64,000 nucleotides of DNA from Pilatotrama ljubarskyi (Eukaryota; Basidiomycota; Agaricomycetes; Polyporales; Polyporaceae): positions 775,994 through 839,993 of the forward strand of contig MU277673.1 of the NCBI GenBank assembly GCA_022385805.1, read 5' to 3'. The notes below the pieces were generated by a model. The model made no database searches and had not been told where the DNA came from. It worked only from the letters and a program-made list of their open reading frames with translations. The translations under genes were made by a program, and so were the position numbers. This document shows positions 45,173 to 57,003 of the stretch, one piece after another (position 1 is the stretch's first letter; each line of letters opens with the position of its first letter).

Positions 45173-47531
45173 TCAGTGGAGGGTATTTAAGATCCCCTCG
45201 GGAAGTTCGTCATTGACTTTGACCATCCAGAATGGACCTGGAGGTGGGATAAACAGTCACAGTTTGGACTGCTTCGCCACTGAGCGCTGAGCACTGGACT
45301 TACCGGCTGGATCGTCTGCAAACGCCGAGTGGGCTGTCAGCATTGGCGCCTCGAAGAGTGACGCTACACTAACGCACCGCGTTCATGGTGTGCACCCGTC
45401 CAAATTCCTGCTATACCAGCAGCGCTGCATACATGCCCTAGCTGTACGCCTTCGGCACTGGTACATCGTCGCCGGTCAGCGATCTGTCCGAGACCGCATA
45501 GAGCCGGAGAAGAGACGCACCTCCATTGCATGCGACCGTCGTACGTCGTCACCTATCCGGTATCCAACACGAAGGTCAGTCTTCGAATTTTCTCTCACAC
45601 CAATGCACCAGGCTATCACTGCACTCACAAATTGCCACCTAATCGCGCCATCAGCGAGGGTGCTAACCTTCCCGCGGATCGTCGCGACGCTCGAGTGCGG
45701 CCCGCGCGAGTGGCCCTCGAAATAGAGGGTCGGGAACGCCGGGTCACCAACGTCGCTCGCGGGCGGGACGCGCGGGAGCACGTGCGGGATCTGACTGAGG
45801 TCCGCGAAGTATTCGGCCTCGGAGATGAGCGAGAGGTGGAGCTCGACCGGGCGGAGGGCTTCGTCGAATGGGTCTTCGAAGAAGGAGGGGTGGTGAGGGC
45901 CGGGTGGGAGGTGGGAGTACTGTAGAGAGGTTGGTGATGTTGCGAGGGAATATTGGATGGACCAACGTACGTTGAACACTAGGCAGCGAGGCGGTAAGCG
46001 TTAAGTCATCAAACATCCCTCTCGGGAAGCGCTGGCACTCACTGTATAAGTCACTACGGTCGTTCCCAGAATCTGTCAATATCCGTGCATGCGCACCTCG
46101 AGATGTTCAAGGCGAAACAGCTCACCGATAATCCATGAAACACACAAATCGCCTCCACTTGCCAGTCACCCCCGCCCAGTCGTGCGGAAGACGCTCGGGT
46201 TCGAAAGATCCCACAGCTGAGTAGGGCCGCAATGCCTCCAGCGAGAACAGCGGCTTCTTGTAGAATCCCAGAGAGGTATGCGCGACCTCGCGCAGCTTCA
46301 GCCCGACGACATTCATGATGTGGTCGACGTGCTCCCAGTTTACGACCAAAGTGCGCCGACCGGCAACGCCCGCCTCCCGCATTCTGCTCTTGACACTCGG
46401 AACGCTGGAGCCCCAGTACGGCTCCTCTTCCTGCTCCTGCTCAGAGTCAGAATCATCCTCGCCTGAGCTCGACCCAGGGTGCGGTTCAGTATTCGCCGCA
46501 CCGCTCGGAGCATACACGATGCGGTATGGCCCCCAGAGTGTCCCCGGCTGGTACCTGCGCATGTCGTAGACGAAGCAGCGGCTCGCCTTGCGCAGCTCGA
46601 CTAAGCGCGCGCGGCTCTCCACCGAGAAGCTGCTCTCGTGCGCGAGGGAGACGTACGCGCGTAGCCGACAGCGCAGCTGGTGGGCCTCCGCGGCGACGGT
46701 GTCCCTCGCGCTAGGGAGGGCCTCGGTGAGTCGGTCCTTGGTAACGCGGAGCTCACGTCTGGGAGGGGTGTCCGGGTAACCTGTGGAAGAGATGGACGTA
46801 GACGAGGAGGGCGAGTTGGGAGTGCCCACGGGGGACGAGGGCGGAGGCGGGATAGGGAGGTTGAGCACCTTGGTGCGGCGGAGGACGCGGTCGAGCCAGC
46901 GCAGGTTCTCAGAGCGCGAAGAGAACTCCTTGCCTCCCTCCTTTAAATCCTCTTCTCTTACCGGGAGCGCAGTGTCAACGGCGGCGAGGAACGTCTCAAA
47001 TGCGTGATACAGCTGCTCGGGGTCGCGTTCATCCGCGGAAGCGGCAATCGCCTCCGCATCCGTCCGCCTCTGCAGCTCGAACCGCCACGAGGAGCAACCT
47101 GATGTCGATGTCGCTGGCCCATCGGAGTCCGTACGTACTCTTCCTGGGAGATCAAGTCGGGACTGAGGGGCAGGAATCGCCTTGCGCAGGTCGTCGTACG
47201 GGCGGCCGAGGTAGAGTTCGCGCCAGAGGAAGTGGTCCTTCGGCTCGTACACGAGCTTGCGCGCGAAGCGGCATGTCTGCGCATACCGCTACAACGCCAT
47301 CGCGCAGTTCACAGAGACACAGCAAGATGAGTTCCCAACGAATTGTCATAGTCATATCGGTGAGATACTAACCGAAACGTCGCGCGGGTCGCTGAAGATT
47401 AGGACACGCTCGAGGACCTCCGCGGGGAGCGTATGAAGAGTCGGGACCCCTGCGCACATCGCGAGCGGTGTGCTCGACATGGCCGCGCCCTGTGGTGTGT
47501 CGGCCAGCAGTTGCAGCGCGAGCGAGGACAT
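45173..47531 (-). CDS. F-box protein with conserved fungal C-terminal domain
   Basis: Probable substrate-recognition subunit of an SCF ubiquitin ligase. The first exon (start 47531, MSSLALQLLADTPQG) contains THLPAEVLERVL-like F-box sequence (HTLPAEVLERVLIFSDPRD), continued after an intron by QTCRFARKLV and DHFLWRELYL. The second exon is long (47266 to about 46120) and includes WRFELQRRTDAEA and WRRFVCFMDYR. Later exons give ALRPVELHLSLI, PTLYFEGHSR, GAIRWQFVTTYDGRMQW, EGVQLGHVCSAAGIAGIWTG, then a very small exon (DDPA) and GPFWMVKVNDELPE, stopping at 45173-45175. The C-terminal pattern EGVQ-x-G-x3-SA-x-G-x3-WTG with DP-x-GPFW recurs in basidiomycete F-box proteins as I recall them. Substrate unknown. 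Exons near 46080-45980 are not fully resolved. Confidence 0.82.
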
Positions 47532-47936
47532 CGTGGCACGCGTCCAAGCAATGCCCCGGGCTTAGCAGATGCACTCTGACCAAGCGCGGACACGAGAACT
47601 CTCTATGTACGGGCGGCCCGGCGGAAATGCGCGCGGACGTCACAGTCAGTGGTCGTGCACTATCTCAGAAAGGCAGGTCAAGTGCTTCGCGAGAAAGAGT
47701 TACGACACGCCGGAGTTGTGGAATCTATTTGGGCCGTATCCAGCGTACGATTACAGTTCACGCGTCTAGCAATACATGGCCCTTGCAAAACCGAACGGAG
47801 AAAAGTGTGCCAGGGAAATGAGGCTATGGTACATGACGGGGAGGAGCCATGCGCTTGCTATGAAGTACAGGGTAAACAGACCTAGCCGCAACCAGTCCAG
47901 TGGCCGATCAGAGACAGAAGGGGATGCAGAACACGT
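47532..47936. other. Promoter of the F-box gene
   Basis: About 400 bp between the F-box start and the 3' end of the next minus-strand gene. No gene or clear element seen. Confidence 0.4.
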
Positions 47937-49175
47937 TCACCAGACCCCGAACATACGAGCGAACATAGCGGATATAAACGCAGCGTACACAGCACCGAAG
48001 CACAGAATCCACCGATCGATCCAGCTGATGAGCTGAGAGCCACGACTGCCGAGAGGCGCAGAGGATGAGTGATCCCAAGGAGCCGGCTCAGACGTAAGAG
48101 AGCGAGCAGCCGTAGAGATGCTGGTGGTGTCGTCTGATCCCGAGGAGGCAGAAGAGGTGCACGAGCCCGATGCTGCAGACGCAGAGGAGTGAGCAGGAAG
48201 GGCTGGCCGCCGAAAAGTGATCCAGTGCCCTCCGGGCTGCCCAGGAGAGCCAGCAGCTGAGCGCCGAGGGAGGGGCGTATGTACGGCGGAGCTAGCCACG
48301 GCGCCAGGTATCACAGACTTCAAGGCGCGATCAGAAGAGCCCTCCGCAGCAGGTGACTTTACTAGCATTCCACTAGAGCTGGCACGCAGATCATCTTTGG
48401 CGGCGGAGACAGCATTCAAGGATATAATGCCAGATCGCGAATTCCCGGTGGCTGGGACGGGACCCTTGGGAGAGGACGAGCGCGGTCGAGAGCGCATGGT
48501 CGCACGGGGTGGAGTCTTGCCAATGTATGCGTGTGCAACACGCATACAGGTTGACCCCTGTGCAGTATGAGGGAAGGTCGACTCGGTTGTGACCGTCAGG
48601 GACTCTGTCTCCGGAGACGCTTCGCGATAGGTCGGTTCGCGATGCCGCGGCGTGCTCTGTGCCTAGTCATTACCTGCACAAAATGAGTAGCTTGCAAGTA
48701 GGATTGTGCGCACCTCACTCGAGTCCCGTTCCGACCGCTCGTCTGGACTTCGTTCGAACACCTCGATACGTTTCGCCCAACGCACTGTCCGAGGAGTCTT
48801 GCAACGCGGGGTCGGGATGCCTTCCTGAGGAGGAGGCTTGCCGTCGGTCGACTTCCCAGCACTTGACGCGGCGCCGTCCGGGGTCACTTGGAGGACAAGT
48901 GGGTAGAATTCCATAGTCTTCCTGCGTTCTGCTTTGGCGTGACGTGCAGCCGCGGCGTTGACATGGAACCTCGTCCTGTCCGCAAGGATGCGGCGCTCAT
49001 GACCTCCCTGGACGATGGAAAAGGTGTCGCGGCGCCTGGCCGCTTTCGTCGCTTTGTAATGGTTCGGGTTGCTGGGGAGCGAAGCGCGGGACGTTTTAGC
49101 GGAGTCTTTCGAGGCGGCATCGGACGGTGTGATGTTCTCGAGACGTGCCCGGGCGCGCGTGCGCATGGTTGTCAT
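47937..49175 (-). CDS. Unknown protein with C-terminal membrane anchor
   Basis: I do not recognise this protein. The first coding part (start 49175, MTTMRTRARARLENI; a second Met at 49166) is basic, Ser/Thr-rich and contains TPRCKTPRTVRWAKRIEVFE, which looks like a conserved core. It is joined, through one or two introns between about 48706 and 48550, to a Ser/Ala/Pro-rich region starting VAHAYIGKTPPRATMRSRPR. The C-terminus is a single hydrophobic segment, WILCFGAVYAAFISAMFARM, five residues before the stop at 47937, typical of a tail-anchored protein of the ER, nuclear envelope or mitochondria. The exact exon joins in the middle are uncertain: a donor GTGCGC after SSE and an acceptor CTGCACAG near 48551 are likely. 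No enzyme motif is visible. Confidence 0.65.
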
Positions 49176-50086
49176 TTTCAGCTTCGTCTAAGTTCGCGTC
49201 GTGCAAAATGCCAACGGCAAGGTCGGCGAAGCTGCGGCGATTCAAGTGGGCGATGGTGGTGGTTGAATAGCTCGAGGAGTGCATGTTCCAACAATATTGG
49301 AAGTCCAACATGTCCCTGTCAATATGTCACATCTCGATAGATCTACACAGCATGTCAGAAGTTCAGAATCACTTTTGGTGAAGGCATGGACGTTCAGGAA
49401 GACGTTCACACTGGTCGTTCGTATGGACCCAGACTCGCTTGCATTCTGCACGTCTTCGGTGGACTGTGGCAAGTACGAGTTGCAGAGCGCCTGACTGCCG
49501 GAAAATACGGAGATGTAGCGGCCGGCGGGAGCCTATGGGAGGCCGCGAGTTACCGGGATCGCAGAAACCTTGGACCTGGTGGGCGCCTAGATCCCGCCGT
49601 CGGAATCAGGTGGCCACAGCGACCGCTGCCCGAGTGCTCACTTTCCTCGTTTGCTACGCGGTCTTCCCACTGCTAGAAGCAATGAAAACGCACAGATGCG
49701 TCACACGACCAGGACGACAGACGCCGCTAGGAAGTTACGAGCTCGTCGAGGGCGGTGACGAGGGACGGAGGGGCTCGGGAAAGGAGAGGGCGGGCGGAGG
49801 ACGGAGAAAAAGGCGGGGAGAGATAACGGGTGGTGGCAGAAAATATTGTGCTATCTGGTCGACGCTAGATCGGGCGTGGAATCGCATGGATCGTCAGAGT
49901 CATCCTGGACTCGATTGGTTTCCGTCCCCGGACTGAGTCTGCGTCCTTGCAGATGTGCTCCAGAACAACTCCACCCCGCACCCGCTCGCCTCCCTCCTTC
50001 TCCCTCTGCCACCCGATGGCCGTCCTCTCTCTCACTTTCTAATCTCTCCGCATTCCTATCTCTTCGTGCCACAGGCCACGGCTGCC
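49176..50086. promoter_or_regulatory. Divergent promoter region upstream of the ammonium transporter
   Basis: About 900 bp. It contains three matches to the fungal nitrogen GATA-factor site HGATAR: CGATAG at 49335-49340 (+), AGATAA at 49821-49826 (+) and AGATAG on the minus strand at 49851-49856. Two of these are within 35 bp. A CT-rich tract lies directly before the transporter ATG. A role in nitrogen control is inference; such short motifs also occur by chance. Confidence 0.4.
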
Positions 50087-52128
50087 ATGTCGCTGCCTCC
50101 CGATACCCCTCTCGCGACACCCGCACTGCACGCGCCACGGACCGGGCGAGCATTGATACGTGAGTCTTCTCTTGTCCTTGCGTGGTCGGCCAAGAACGTG
50201 AGTTGATGTCATGCGACATGCCCAGGCGATGCAAACAGCCAGTGAGTCCTGATTCAGTTGTCCACTTGCACCCACAATGCGAGCAGAAGCACTTCCAGGT
50301 TTGACGGCGGAGACGTCTCCTTCATTGCCGTCTGCGGCATCTTGGTCTTCTTCATGGTGCCCGGTGTAGGTCAGTGCATTCGCTCAGAACTCCAAGCAAA
50401 CCACATCTCACAGCCGACCTTTTCCGAATGCTTCCTTCAAACGTGCAGCTTTCCTCTACTCGGGTCTCTCAAGACGAAAGAGCGCGCTCTCGCTCGTGTG
50501 GGCCGTCGCCGCGAGCAACGCCGTCGTCATCTTCCAATGGTGGTTTTGGGGCTACTCGCTCGCCTTCTCGCCCACCGCAACCAATGGCTTCATCGGCAAC
50601 ATGCGGAGCTTCGCGCATCGCAAGGTGCTCGCCGACCCGAGCCCGGGCTCGCCGCTCGTCCCGGAGCTGCTCTACAGCTTCTACCAGATGGAGTTCGCGT
50701 GCGTGACGGTCGCGATCCTCATGGGTGCACTCGCCGAGCGCGGCCGTGTCCTCCCCGCTATGGTGTTCACGTTCATATGGATGACCCTTGTGTACTGCCC
50801 CATCGCGTGCTGGGCGTGGTCCACGAACGGCTGGGCGTTCAAGTGGGGCGTCCTCGACTATGCCGGTAAGTCCGCGTGGCACGTTCCGACTTCTCTCCGT
50901 GACACCCTTGCTCATGGGCTCTTTGCGCAGGCGGGGGCCCCGTCGAGATCGCCAGCGGCATCTCCGGACTGGCCTACTCCTGGGTGCTGGGCCGACGTAG
51001 CGAGCGCGAGCTGCGCAACTTCCGCCCGCACAACGTCTCCCTCGTCGGGCTCGGGACGTTCGTGCTCTGGTTCGGCTGGCTCGGGTTCAACGGCGGCTCC
51101 GCGTTCGGCGCGAACCTGCGCGCGATCATGGCCATCTGGAACTCGATGATCGCCGCCGCCATGTCGGGCATCGTCTGGTGCCTGCTGGATTTCCGCATCG
51201 AGCGGAAGTGGTCGATGGTCGGCTTCTGTTCGGGTACGATTGCGGGGCTGGTCGTGGCGACGCCCGCGTCGGGGTATGTGCCCCAGTGGGCGGCGCTTGT
51301 GCTGGGGATTGTGGTCGGCGCTGTATCCAACTACAGCACGAAGCGTAAGTCCCTCTTTTGTGGTCGTATGACTGAAGATTGACTCCAGCATCCCACAGTA
51401 AAGTACATGCTACGGATAGACGACGCTCTCGGTCAGCTTCCATATCTCTTCTCTATCCGAAACATTACTCACTTCGCTCCCTCGACAGATCTCTGCGCCG
51501 AGCACGCAGTCGGCGGCATGGTCGGCCTCCTCGGCAACGCACTCTTCGCGGACAGCGAGATCATCGCGCTCGACGGCGTGAACACGTCCGCGAGCGGCGG
51601 CTGGCTGAACGGCAACTGGAAGCAGCTCTACATCCAGTTCGCGTACGTGTGCGCGTGCACCGCGTACTCGTTCGTCGTCACCGCGCTCATCGCCCGCGCC
51701 ATCGACCTCGTGCCCACCCTCCACCTACGCGCGACGCCCGAGGAGGAGGTGCTTGGCATGGACGACGCTGAGGTGCGTCTTTTCGGTGACAACGAGTCGT
51801 TTGGCGAGGCATTGTACTGATACGACCGTGCGTACAGATCGGCGAGTTCGCGAGCGACTACATCGAAGTCCGGCGGGACTACATGGACTGGACGCCTCCC
51901 TACCGCACTAAAGGCGACGCGGACTCGGACGCGACACCGCCCGCCGCGGGCGACCGCCACGGCGTCCCCGACGTCGCGGTCACCCACGCGCACCGGGGCC
52001 GCGACGAGGTGCCGATGCAGCAGCTGAACGGCACGCACGTGCACGCGAACGGAAACGGGCTGAACGGCGTCGCTGTCGGGACCCTCACGCCGATATCGGA
52101 GAAGACGGAGGTGAAGGGCGCGTCATAG
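50087..52128 (+). CDS. Ammonium transporter (MEP/AMT family)
   Basis: Plasma-membrane ammonium transporter, about 500 residues with the usual eleven helices. Exons 1-3 join as IRDANSQFDGGDVSFIAV, then VPGV plus AFLYSGLSRRKSAL after an intron (donor at about 50369). The body contains NAVVIFQWWFWGYSLAFSP, FACVTVAILMGALAERG, FVLWFGWLGFNGGSAFGAN, and AEHAVGGMVGLLGNALF. The second pore histidine is present in EHAVGG. The first, normally in GG-x-x-V-H-I, is replaced by Glu: the sequence is DYAGGGPVEIASGISG, as known for yeast Mep1 and Mep3. The long hydrophilic C-tail after EFASDYIEVRRDYMDW is Asp/His/Gly-rich and cytosolic, ending at 52128. The start at 50087 gives the N-terminal extracellular segment with short exons. 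Probably induced by nitrogen limitation. Confidence 0.94.
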
Positions 52129-52880
52129 CGCTGGCGCGTACGTGGCTTTCGAACGTGGGTCGGCGGGAGGTGCCGTTGGCGAAAAGTACGCCTCGATATA
52201 CTCCTCTTCTTCCATCGTGCTGGTGCTCCGTGTTGCGCCTCCCCCAAACCCGCTCTCGCCGTCTGGAATATAGTAGACTGGCGAGGCGGGGGGTGCGGGG
52301 AGTGTCGCGCGGATGGTTTCATGCTGTCTATCTGTCCGATGTCTGTGCGTTTGCCTGTCTGTTCTGCACATCTAATGCTGGAAAACGCGGAGGCGGCTCG
52401 CGCGGCTCCTCACGGACGATAGGGTCTTTTATATACGGATCCTTGGTGTATTATGTTACTTAGAGCTTGGTTCTGTCATCACGAACACATCGCTATGCGG
52501 ATCAGATACTCATCCGGGGCCACGAACGTTCAGAGACGTTTTGCGAGCGTCGCCGGCTGAGTGCAAGCATAGGCTCAGGTCCAGGTCGATCGGAATGAGG
52601 TTCGATGATAGACCGCATTTTGCCATTACGTATCGTACGAAGGAAAGCTACAAGCGCTGCGATCCTACGGTCCACATACTATCACCATATAGCCGTGCAG
52701 TACAGTACAGTATCTTCTTGGAGGTTGGACCATGGCATGATCGGGCCGCGATTGATGTGGAAAATGAACGAGGGCTCGCGAGATGAAAAGAGAATTATCG
52801 ACTTACAGTAATGCTAACGTACCGCCGCGCAACGTACCCATCCCCCACCGCCACGCAGCCCCAAACAGGGCCGCTCACAC
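52129..52880. other. Convergent intergenic region
   Basis: 3' flanks of the ammonium transporter (+) and the Tyr/Gly-rich protein gene (-), about 750 bp. No gene recognised. Confidence 0.4.
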
Positions 52881-55348
52881 TCACCGAGGTGCCTGATAGC
52901 CCCCGTAATACCCGCCATACCCACCCGCAGGCGGCGGCGGTGGCGTGCCGGACGTAGCGGCAGCGCCCGCAACAGCGCTCCGCATATGCGGCGGCAGCGT
53001 CGGCGCAACGTACGACCCCGCCCCCGCAGCGCCGGAGGCCCACGCGGGGGTCGCGTAGGACGGTTTCGCAGACGGCATGACCGTGTTCGCCACCGCGCGC
53101 TGGCCCGTGCCGGAGGCGTAGTAGCTGCTGTAGTTCGTGCTCTGCCCCGGCTGGGGCGTTGCCCGCCCCGAAGCTGTCCCAGCTTGGTTTTGGTAGCCGT
53201 ACCATGGCGAGTAGCTGTACACGCTCTGCCCGGCGGCGGCACCGTATTGCGCGTTCGGATAGTGCGAAGCCGCGGCGGTTTGGCTAACGGGTTGTGTCTG
53301 CGCGTTCGAGGTGGCGGTGGCGGCGTAGTTGGGGTAGTAGCTGCTTCCCTGCGTGGGCGTGTACGTGCCGTACCCACCGCGGTACTGTGAGCTCTGGTAG
53401 TTGCTCGGGTAGGTGTACGGCGAGTACGGTGTCGTCGCCGCAGCAGCCGCGACAGGGGCCTTGGCGGCGGGGGTGGCGAGCGCTGCAGGAGCAACGGCAG
53501 CAGCGGCGGTAGATTTGGCCGCGGTGGTGGCGGAAGAGCGGACGTGGACAGTGGTGTCGTCTCGGAATGCAGTGGTCCGGCCCTCGGGCAGGGTTCCGTA
53601 CCAGCCTTCCGTGGCGCCGATGGGAAGGGTCCGCTGGAGCTTGCGCAGGATGGTGGGGGAAGGGACGAGTGGTGATTCGGCCGGGTCGCCGTTGGATGGT
53701 CGCGGCCTCAGTGAGGCTAGGAGAGCGAGGGAATCGATGATGCCTTGCGCTGCAAGCAAGAGGTTGATTGAGCGAGGCGGGCCGGATAGGTGCAGGGCAA
53801 TGATGCTTACCGACGTCCCACTCTTCAGAACCGACCTCTACAATACTCGATCCCTCTCCTTGTGCGCGGAACCGCTCGAGCTGCAGCTCCTCCAGCCGCT
53901 GCAGGGCCCTCGCGTTTCTGCGGAGCAGCTCGTCGACGGCTTGTTCCATCTCCAGTGTGCCCAAGGACGCCTTGATTGCCTCGACGTCTTCTTGCGGCAG
54001 AAGCGCCTCCAGTCCCTTCGCCACGTCTACCGCCTTCCCCGACGGCCCGGAAGCACTTTCAGGCGGAACCTCCTGCACATCTGCCGCCGCATCGGCCGTT
54101 TGTGCAGCCCCGCTCGTGGCAGCAAAGGCTCGCCGCTTGCCCTTAGCCAGCGCCTTTAGCCTCCGCTTCATCTCCTGCTGGAAGATAACCTCGCCCATCG
54201 CCACACGGCCCACCTCGACACCGTCCTGGTCGAAACACGGCGCAAAGCTCGCGTACGGGCCATAGTACAAGAACTTGCCGCAGCTCACTCTCCTGGGGGG
54301 AGGGGGCTTGTAGTGGCCCTTGGTGGCCGGCCGGTTGGCGACGTAGTCGCCGAGGGTGTGCTTGTGTGCGAGCTCGGAGCCCGAGGCGGACGGGAAGATG
54401 GCGACGAGGTCGGCTTTGGCGGTGTAGAGGTTCTTGAGGTCTTTCTCCTCGCCGTCCGCCGTAGGAGGGGTAGAGCTCACGGACGACCACCAGTCGCCTG
54501 TAGGCAGGTGCTGCACGAGTGCATACTTGTGTGGCCGGAGACCGGAGGAAGACGCTTGGGAGAGGGCGGCTGCGTCTTCGACGTCCCCTGCACCGCCATC
54601 GGAGATGAGGCTCTCGACATGGAGCGGAACCGGGGCGTTGTGGTGCGACGCCTGGTCGAGGAGGGAGACTGCGAGGTTGCAGAATCGGAGCTGTTGCGCT
54701 GCGGGCTCTGAGGGGCGGGAGCGCGGATGCGAGGAAATTGGATAGAGATGTTTGACCGCAGCCTGGAGACGATGGGTGATAAGCTCCTGTCAAGACTTAT
54801 GGAGGGGAAAGAAGAGACATACGCGGAGAATACTCAGAGGATATTGCGAGGAGTTCTGCAAGAGTGAACGGAAGGAGAGCATCGTGGGAGGCGAGGTTGA
54901 GGAAGACTCGGAGGGTTCTGCCTTTGGGGACTCGTTCGGGAGCGGGAAGACACGGTCGAGGAGGCCCTGGTTGTCGACCCTGGAGCGAGGTTGAGAGAGG
55001 CACCGTGTGTGGGTAGCAGAATACGCACATCTCGAGGACTTCTAGGATGCTCGCAGCATCTGTACTCTGGATAGGCACATCACCGCTGCTAGGGAGGTCG
55101 ACCTGTTCCTTCTTCTCCTCTGGCTGGGTCTCGGGTTGGGCATCGAGCTCTGGCGAGCCGTCCTCCTTGGAGTCTGTACGAGCATGCTTCGTCGGCGGCG
55201 AGTCGCCGTTCTCTGTGTTAGAGTTGCGTTTGCGTTTCTTGGATGCGCCTTTGCGAGAAGTAGGGGGAGAATCTGCGGCGACCGGCTTGTCTTTTTCGAC
55301 AGTGTTGGAGGTCGACGTGGTGGCAGCAGAGCGAGTTGCGCGAGCCAT
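52881..55348 (-). CDS. Unknown protein with Tyr/Gly/Pro-rich C-terminal region
   Basis: No family recognised. The first exon (start 55348, MARATRSAATTSTSN) is rich in Ser/Thr/Lys with a KKRKR nuclear-localisation-like cluster and an acidic stretch. Later exons give NQGLLDRVFPLPNESP, SLLQNSSQYPLSILR and RFCNLAVSLLDQASHHNAPV, then YALVQHLPTGDWWSSV, LHKHTLGDY-like sequence and CGKFLYYGPYASFAP, which look like a folded conserved core. A helical segment follows (PQEDVEAIKASLGTLEMEQA and RNARALQRLEELQLERF). The last exon (53759-52881) begins LAAQGIIDSLALLASLRP and turns into a Tyr/Gly/Ala/Pro/Gln-rich low-complexity region to the end. The pattern suggests a nuclear, possibly chromatin- or transcription-linked protein, but that is inference. 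It is head to head with the mitoribosomal gene. Confidence 0.7.
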
Positions 55349-55663
55349 GTTTGGCTGCGATGTCTGTGAGGATTGACGCCGCGGTGAGGAGAGACGCGCC
55401 GGTGGCTGGGGAGCAGGAGAGAGGGCGAGATCTGAACGCGTCGAGCAAGTCGCGTCCCGTGGCGAGTCGCGTCGTCGCAGTCCGAGCAGGGCACAGGCCA
55501 ATCGTCGCTCGCACTTCGATCTCCGCTTTACTCCGAAGATCAGAGGTATCATCGGAGTGCTAAAACGGGCTTATTCGCCGAAACGGCGCTCGAATGGCTA
55601 ATTACCCCGAGTGGCCGTCGACGAGGAAAGTATTCAGCTCCAGCCTCGAAGCCACCATCCGCC
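55349..55663. promoter_or_regulatory. 315-bp bidirectional promoter region
   Basis: Only 315 bp separate the start codons of the minus-strand unknown gene and the plus-strand mitoribosomal gene, so one promoter region must serve both. No specific element identified. Confidence 0.5.
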
Positions 55664-56162
55664 ATGGCCTCCAAGCTCGGTCCTGCTCTCAGGCCCTTCC
55701 TTCGAGCGCAGCAGTCCTCCTTCCCTGCCAACGGCCATGGCGCATTTGTACCCCAGATCCGCAAGCTAGTCTTCGAGTTCTGTGACAACTGGGCTTCCTC
55801 CACCAACCTCCGCACATACATCCACAACCACCTCGAGAACCTCGCCCGCCAAAACCCTCATGTCGAGTTTGTCGTCCGCAGGAGGAGCCATCGCGAACCC
55901 GTCATCCGTGGTTTCTACAGTACGTCGCCCGCGAGCCTTGGAGACGACCCCGCTAATCTCAGCTACTACAGTCAACAACCGGGACAAAGTGATTGGCCTC
56001 AAGGGCTTCGAGGTCACCGGCATTCAGCAGAAGGTCCAGCTCCTCCTCGACTCTTCTGGCGCGAAGATCAAGCCGCTCAAGAGGGAGACTGTTGTCAGTC
56101 GGACAGAGGCCGCGAGAGGTATCTGGAGCGGGCTGCATGTCGAGGAGCCGTTCAGGATATGA
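55664..56162 (+). CDS. MRPL51: Mitochondrial large-subunit ribosomal protein (L51/S25/CI-B8 fold)
   Basis: Component of the mitochondrial ribosome large subunit, orthologous in type to yeast Mrpl51 and animal MRPL43. Two exons: 55664-55919 and 55972-56162, joined so that FY continues into INNRDKVIGLKGFE. The thioredoxin-like L51/S25/CI-B8 domain covers GAFVPQIRKLVFEFCDNWAS, HVEFVVRRRSHREPVIRGFY and the joined INNRDKV. The C-terminal stretch is basic with REtVVSRTEAARGIWSGLH-like sequence, ending at 56162. The intron is 52 nt. The gene is about 148 residues long, normal for the family. It is part of the local set of mitochondrial genes (RIP1, COX19), though these are not adjacent. Confidence 0.94.
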
Positions 56163-57003
56163 GCACCCTTATTTGTCCCTGGGCTCGCTAGGATCGTTTG
56201 GCAGTACGTGTAGATTTACCTCATTGCGCTCCTTAATTCATACTGGTGCGTATCATTCCACGGCGCCCCTCTCGGTGGGGGACGGCCCAGCGCTCCGTCA
56301 TTAGCCTCGCTCTGATGCACGTCGCGCCCGCAGTTATTCGAGCAAACTCTCCTGGCGTTACCGTGCACTGGTCTCGTGTACAGTCGTGTGCCCTCATTGA
56401 GCCCAAGGTCAGTACACGGGCTCACAGAATGCCAGGAATTGCCTCGGACCGCCCGGTAGCGCGGCAGCTGCAGGCGCCTCCCCTGTCCGCGCCACGGAAT
56501 GGAGTCTAACAGGCCCAGGTGCATTCCTGCTCGCCCGCTCTCAGACGAGAATATCTCCTGCGACGCTGCGCGCAAATCTAGCGAACGGCTCTCCATTCCG
56601 GCGAAAATGGAGCCAGCGAAGTCGCTGCCAATCGCCCGAGTGTGGTAACCTCGGAACCTTTCACGTGCCTCGTGTGCGCTGATACACGCCTCCTCCACGC
56701 TGTGCCTTGGAAGCCGGTGACTCGGACGGCCCTCCCCCTGCCCCCTTCTTCTTCTATCTTCAAGGAAAGTGCATACTTAATGATGACGCCAGGGAAAGCG
56801 CAGGAAAATGGACGCCACGCGCGAGTACTAGTAAAGACGCTCCGTGCATTCCGACCTTGGGGTCGCACCTTGCCTCTTACCACAACCACCCACCCCCTGC
56901 CCCACGCTCAGCGTGCGCTCGAGAGCCCGTTTCCCTCCTCCACTCCTCACTCCCAGACGGAAGGCACCCTCTCATATCCAGCGTCCAATAATTCAGAGCT
57001 ACT
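56163..57003. other. Gene-free stretch
   Basis: About 840 bp between two plus-strand genes. CT-rich upstream of 57004, as in a promoter. Minus-strand frames here (56698-56216 and 56889-56578) have no recognisable content. Confidence 0.4.
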
